Source: Pseudomonas laurentiana
GTDB taxonomy: Bacteria > Pseudomonadota > Gammaproteobacteria > Pseudomonadales > Pseudomonadaceae
Reading direction: 5' to 3'
DNA length: 64,000 bases
Assembly: GCF_014648275.1 (NCBI RefSeq)
Contig: NZ_BMQU01000010.1
Location: forward strand, 1 to 64,000
Below the pieces are notes generated by a model. The model was not told where the DNA came from. It searched no databases and worked only from the letters and a program-made list of their open reading frames with translations. Shown piece after piece: positions 62,172 through 64,000 of the stretch. How positions within the stretch are numbered: the first letter of the stretch is position 1; the number at the start of each line of letters is the position of its first letter. The position numbers and the translations under genes are program-made.

Positions 62172-62384
62172 GGCATTTCCGTTGCTGGTACCAGTGGCTT
62201 GTATTCTAGTGGTCTTGGAAAAAAATAACTGGATGATTTTTAAGGCTATAAGCCTTGTATCAAATTATTTCATTTACGGCACTGGGTGCTTTTTTACCTG
62301 TCTGATGCTGTGCCGGTCGATGATTATCGATCGACGCCGACCAGCGCCGCTGGGATGTGCAGTTTCGCGGTCCAGGAGGCCGCC

Positions 62385-62897
62385 ATGTATCGCCGACTTT
62401 TGCTGATCGTAGTGTTGGGTTCATTAATGGCTGCGTGCGTACCTTATGGAGACCATGGCTACTACCGCAACGACGTGTACACCGTAGATCGTTACCCCTA
62501 TCGGGACTACGACCGGCCTTCCTACTCGTATGGCCGAGGCTACTATGTGGTGCCTCAGCAGCGTTATTACGCGCCTGAGCCGCGTTACTACCGAGCCGCC
62601 CCCGAGCCTTACTACAATCGTTACCAGGGGCGTGGTTATGACGCCCGTTACCGTCATGACGAGCATGGCTACCGGGATGTCTCTCGCCGGGATCGTGATG
62701 GCGGTCGGGGTTATGACCGTGGCCAGGCGCATGACCGTGGCCGGGGTCAGGATTATGGGCGCGGCCAGGAGCATGGCCGGGGTCAGGATTACGGGCGCGG
62801 TCAGGAGCATGGCCGGGGTCAGGATTACGGCCGTGGTCAGGATCATGGCCGTGGTCAGGACCGGGATGGCAGGTCAGATCGCAACTGGAACCGCTGA
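62385..62897 (+). CDS. Tyr/Arg/Gly-repeat lipoprotein
   Basis: 170 residues. Lipobox LMAAC (Cys18), then a Tyr-Arg-Pro rich stretch (YYRNDVYTVDRYPYRDYDR) and a C-terminal tandem array of GRGQDYGRGQEH-type 12-residue units. GGAGG lies 6 bases before the ATG. Strongly basic, low-complexity mature part, probably surface or envelope bound. Role unknown. Confidence 0.75.
   Translation: MYRRLLLIVVLGSLMAACVPYGDHGYYRNDVYTVDRYPYRDYDRPSYSYGRGYYVVPQQRYYAPEPRYYRAAPEPYYNRYQGRGYDARYRHDEHGYRDVSRRDRDGGRGYDRGQAHDRGRGQDYGRGQEHGRGQDYGRGQEHGRGQDYGRGQDHGRGQDRDGRSDRNWNR
62739..62862 (+). repeat. Three and a half 36-bp tandem repeats
   Basis: In-frame units starting GGCCGGGGTCAGGAT, at 62739, 62775 and 62811, then a partial unit; encode the 12-residue repeats of the lipoprotein. 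Confidence 0.9.
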
Positions 62898-62925
62898 TAT
62901 CTCCTAGGCACTTGGAAGGCACCGC

Positions 62926-62958
62926 CTTGCGCGGGCTTGCCTGCAACGGCACCTACAT
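62926..62958. repeat. Partial REP-like element
   Basis: GCGCGGGCTTGCCTGCAACGGC resembles half of the GCGGGCAAGCCTGC REP core and lies at the 3' end of the hydrolase gene. Confidence 0.35.
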
Positions 62959-64000
62959 GAGCGGCTGTTGCAGGTCAGCCAGCGGATGGCGGCCTTCCCA
63001 TACCTTGTGAAAGTGCGCCTCGACCACCGCAGCAGGTATATGGCTGATGTCTGGCCAGTGCCAGTGCGGCTTCTGGTCTTTGTCGATCAGGCGAGCGCGT
63101 ACCCCTTCGGCGAATTCCGGGTGGCGGCAGCAGTTCAGGCTGATGGCGTATTCCATTTGGAATACCTGTGCCAATGACAGGTGCCGTGCACGAGCAATCT
63201 GTTGCCAGACCAGTAAGGCAGTGAGCGGGCAACCCTCAAGCATTGTTTGTGCGGCACGGTCGAGCAGGATGTCGGGTTGATGTCTTAGCTGGGCGATGGC
63301 GCGCCAGGCACAGACGGGATCACCGACATCAAGCAGGGTGTCCAGGTGCTGACGGCGAGGCAACCATTGAGCGGGCGGCAGGGCATGCAGCGCTTCCTGT
63401 TGCAGGGCTTTCAACAGGCTGTTCAGTTGCATGGCGGATTGCTCCTGCCAGTTCAATTGCAGCAGGCCTTCTATCAGGTTTTCTTGTTGATTCGGGTTCA
63501 TGAAACGGTCGGCCAACCCCAGGTCCAGCGCATCGTGGGCGTTGATCGGTGCGCCGGTCAGGCCCAGAAAAAGGCCCAGCTTGCCGGGCAGGCGCGAGAG
63601 GAACCAACTGCCGCCGACGTCCGGGTACAAGCCAATGCTGATTTCTGGCATGGCCAGGCGGCTGTTCGGGGTGACGATACGCACGGCGGCTGCTTGCAGC
63701 AGGCCCATGCCGCCCCCCAGCACATGGCCGTGACCCCAGCACAACAGGGGTTTGGGGTAGGTGTGCAGGCAGTAGTCCAGGCGATACTCGGCGGCAAAGA
63801 AATGCGCGGCCATCGGCGGTACTTCACCGGGTCGGTCAAGGCAGGCCTGGGCCAGGCTGCGGACCTCGCCGCCGGCACAGAAGGCCTTGTCGCCGTTACC
63901 CCGCAGCAGCACGCAGACGATTCGAGGGTCTTCAGCCCAGGCCTGCAGGTGCGTGTACAGCGCCTGAACCATCGGCAGTGACAACGCATTGAGTGACTGC
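62953..64000 (-). CDS. 3-Hydroxyisobutyryl-CoA hydrolase family protein (5' end cut off)
   Basis: At least 349 codons; the frame continues past the right edge (QSLNALSLPMVQAL) so the true start is outside. Crotonase fold: oxyanion GNGDKAFCAGGEVRS, GHGHVLGGGMGLLQA, catalytic MPEISIGLYPDVGGSWFLSRLPG (shown in part; Glu and Asp), plus the C-terminal HIBYL-CoA hydrolase extension. Acts in valine catabolism, hydrolysing 3-hydroxyisobutyryl-CoA. A TTG at 63984 is not the start. Confidence 0.88.
   Translation of the reverse strand, partial: QSLNALSLPMVQALYTHLQAWAEDPRIVCVLLRGNGDKAFCAGGEVRSLAQACLDRPGEVPPMAAHFFAAEYRLDYCLHTYPKPLLCWGHGHVLGGGMGLLQAAAVRIVTPNSRLAMPEISIGLYPDVGGSWFLSRLPGKLGLFLGLTGAPINAHDALDLGLADRFMNPNQQENLIEGLLQLNWQEQSAMQLNSLLKALQQEALHALPPAQWLPRRQHLDTLLDVGDPVCAWRAIAQLRHQPDILLDRAAQTMLEGCPLTALLVWQQIARARHLSLAQVFQMEYAISLNCCRHPEFAEGVRARLIDKDQKPHWHWPDISHIPAAVVEAHFHKVWEGRHPLADLQQPLM

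Overview
The window is a contiguous, gene-dense, GC-rich chromosomal segment from a Pseudomonas of the P. putida group or a close relative. The evidence is the combination of an MvaT/TurA-type H-NS protein, a complete beta-ketoadipate (pca) cluster with PcaR-type operators, a TtgABC-TtgR efflux locus with an almost exact TtgR operator, and PhaG for medium-chain PHA/HAA supply. From memory the gene order closely follows the pyk-to-phaG stretch of P. putida KT2440; that comparison was not computed here. No CRISPR array, prophage, transposase or integron was seen.

Layout. 1-11.7 kb is housekeeping: a partial gene, pyruvate kinase (pyk), a TPR lipoprotein, a PilZ protein behind a structured leader, exonuclease I (sbcB), mvaT, purU, an amino-acid-type chemoreceptor, a HerA-like ATPase (YjgR family), a Pit phosphate transporter and a small conserved protein. 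11.7-24.1 kb is the aromatic catabolism block pcaR-K-I-J-F-T-B-D-C, followed by an Mpo1-like membrane protein and an OprD-family porin. Matches to the 15-bp PcaR motif lie before pcaR, pcaK, pcaI and, in opposite orientation, the porin, so import across both membranes and the lower protocatechuate pathway look like one regulon. A candidate small RNA with its own promoter and terminator diverges from pcaR. 24.2-33.4 kb is multidrug efflux: ttgABC with divergent ttgR, an EamA transporter and a DHA2-type MFS pump.

33.4-38.9 kb holds two regulator/target arrangements with clear operator-like dyads (LysR/NAD(P)-binding protein; AraC/ABM monooxygenase), a flavin reductase, a secreted protein made of 13-residue repeats and a four-repeat membrane protein. 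39.1-43.7 kb is a dicarboxylate/2-oxoglutarate MHS transporter with a sigma-54 promoter and an upstream GCGGA-AA-TCCGC dyad, next to a DctB/DctD (or MifS/MifR) two-component system. 43.7-53.5 kb carries beta-glucosidase bglX, a lemA-TPM cluster, a METTL25-like methyltransferase, EamA and LysE exporters, a DUF4917 protein and a glycerophosphodiesterase.

53.5-58.4 kb is the most accessory part: an AT-richer two-gene cassette (unknown soluble protein plus overlapping small membrane protein) bracketed by REP-like elements; a DUF3077 gene behind a structured leader with an overlapping Cys-rich upstream ORF; a SulP permease; a NadS-type antitoxin whose RelE-like toxin is a pseudogene; and tRNA-Gly(CCC). 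58.5-64 kb returns to core genes: phaG, rsuA, a CWC protein overlapping a diguanylate cyclase, a Tyr/Arg/Gly-repeat lipoprotein and a truncated 3-hydroxyisobutyryl-CoA hydrolase at the right edge.
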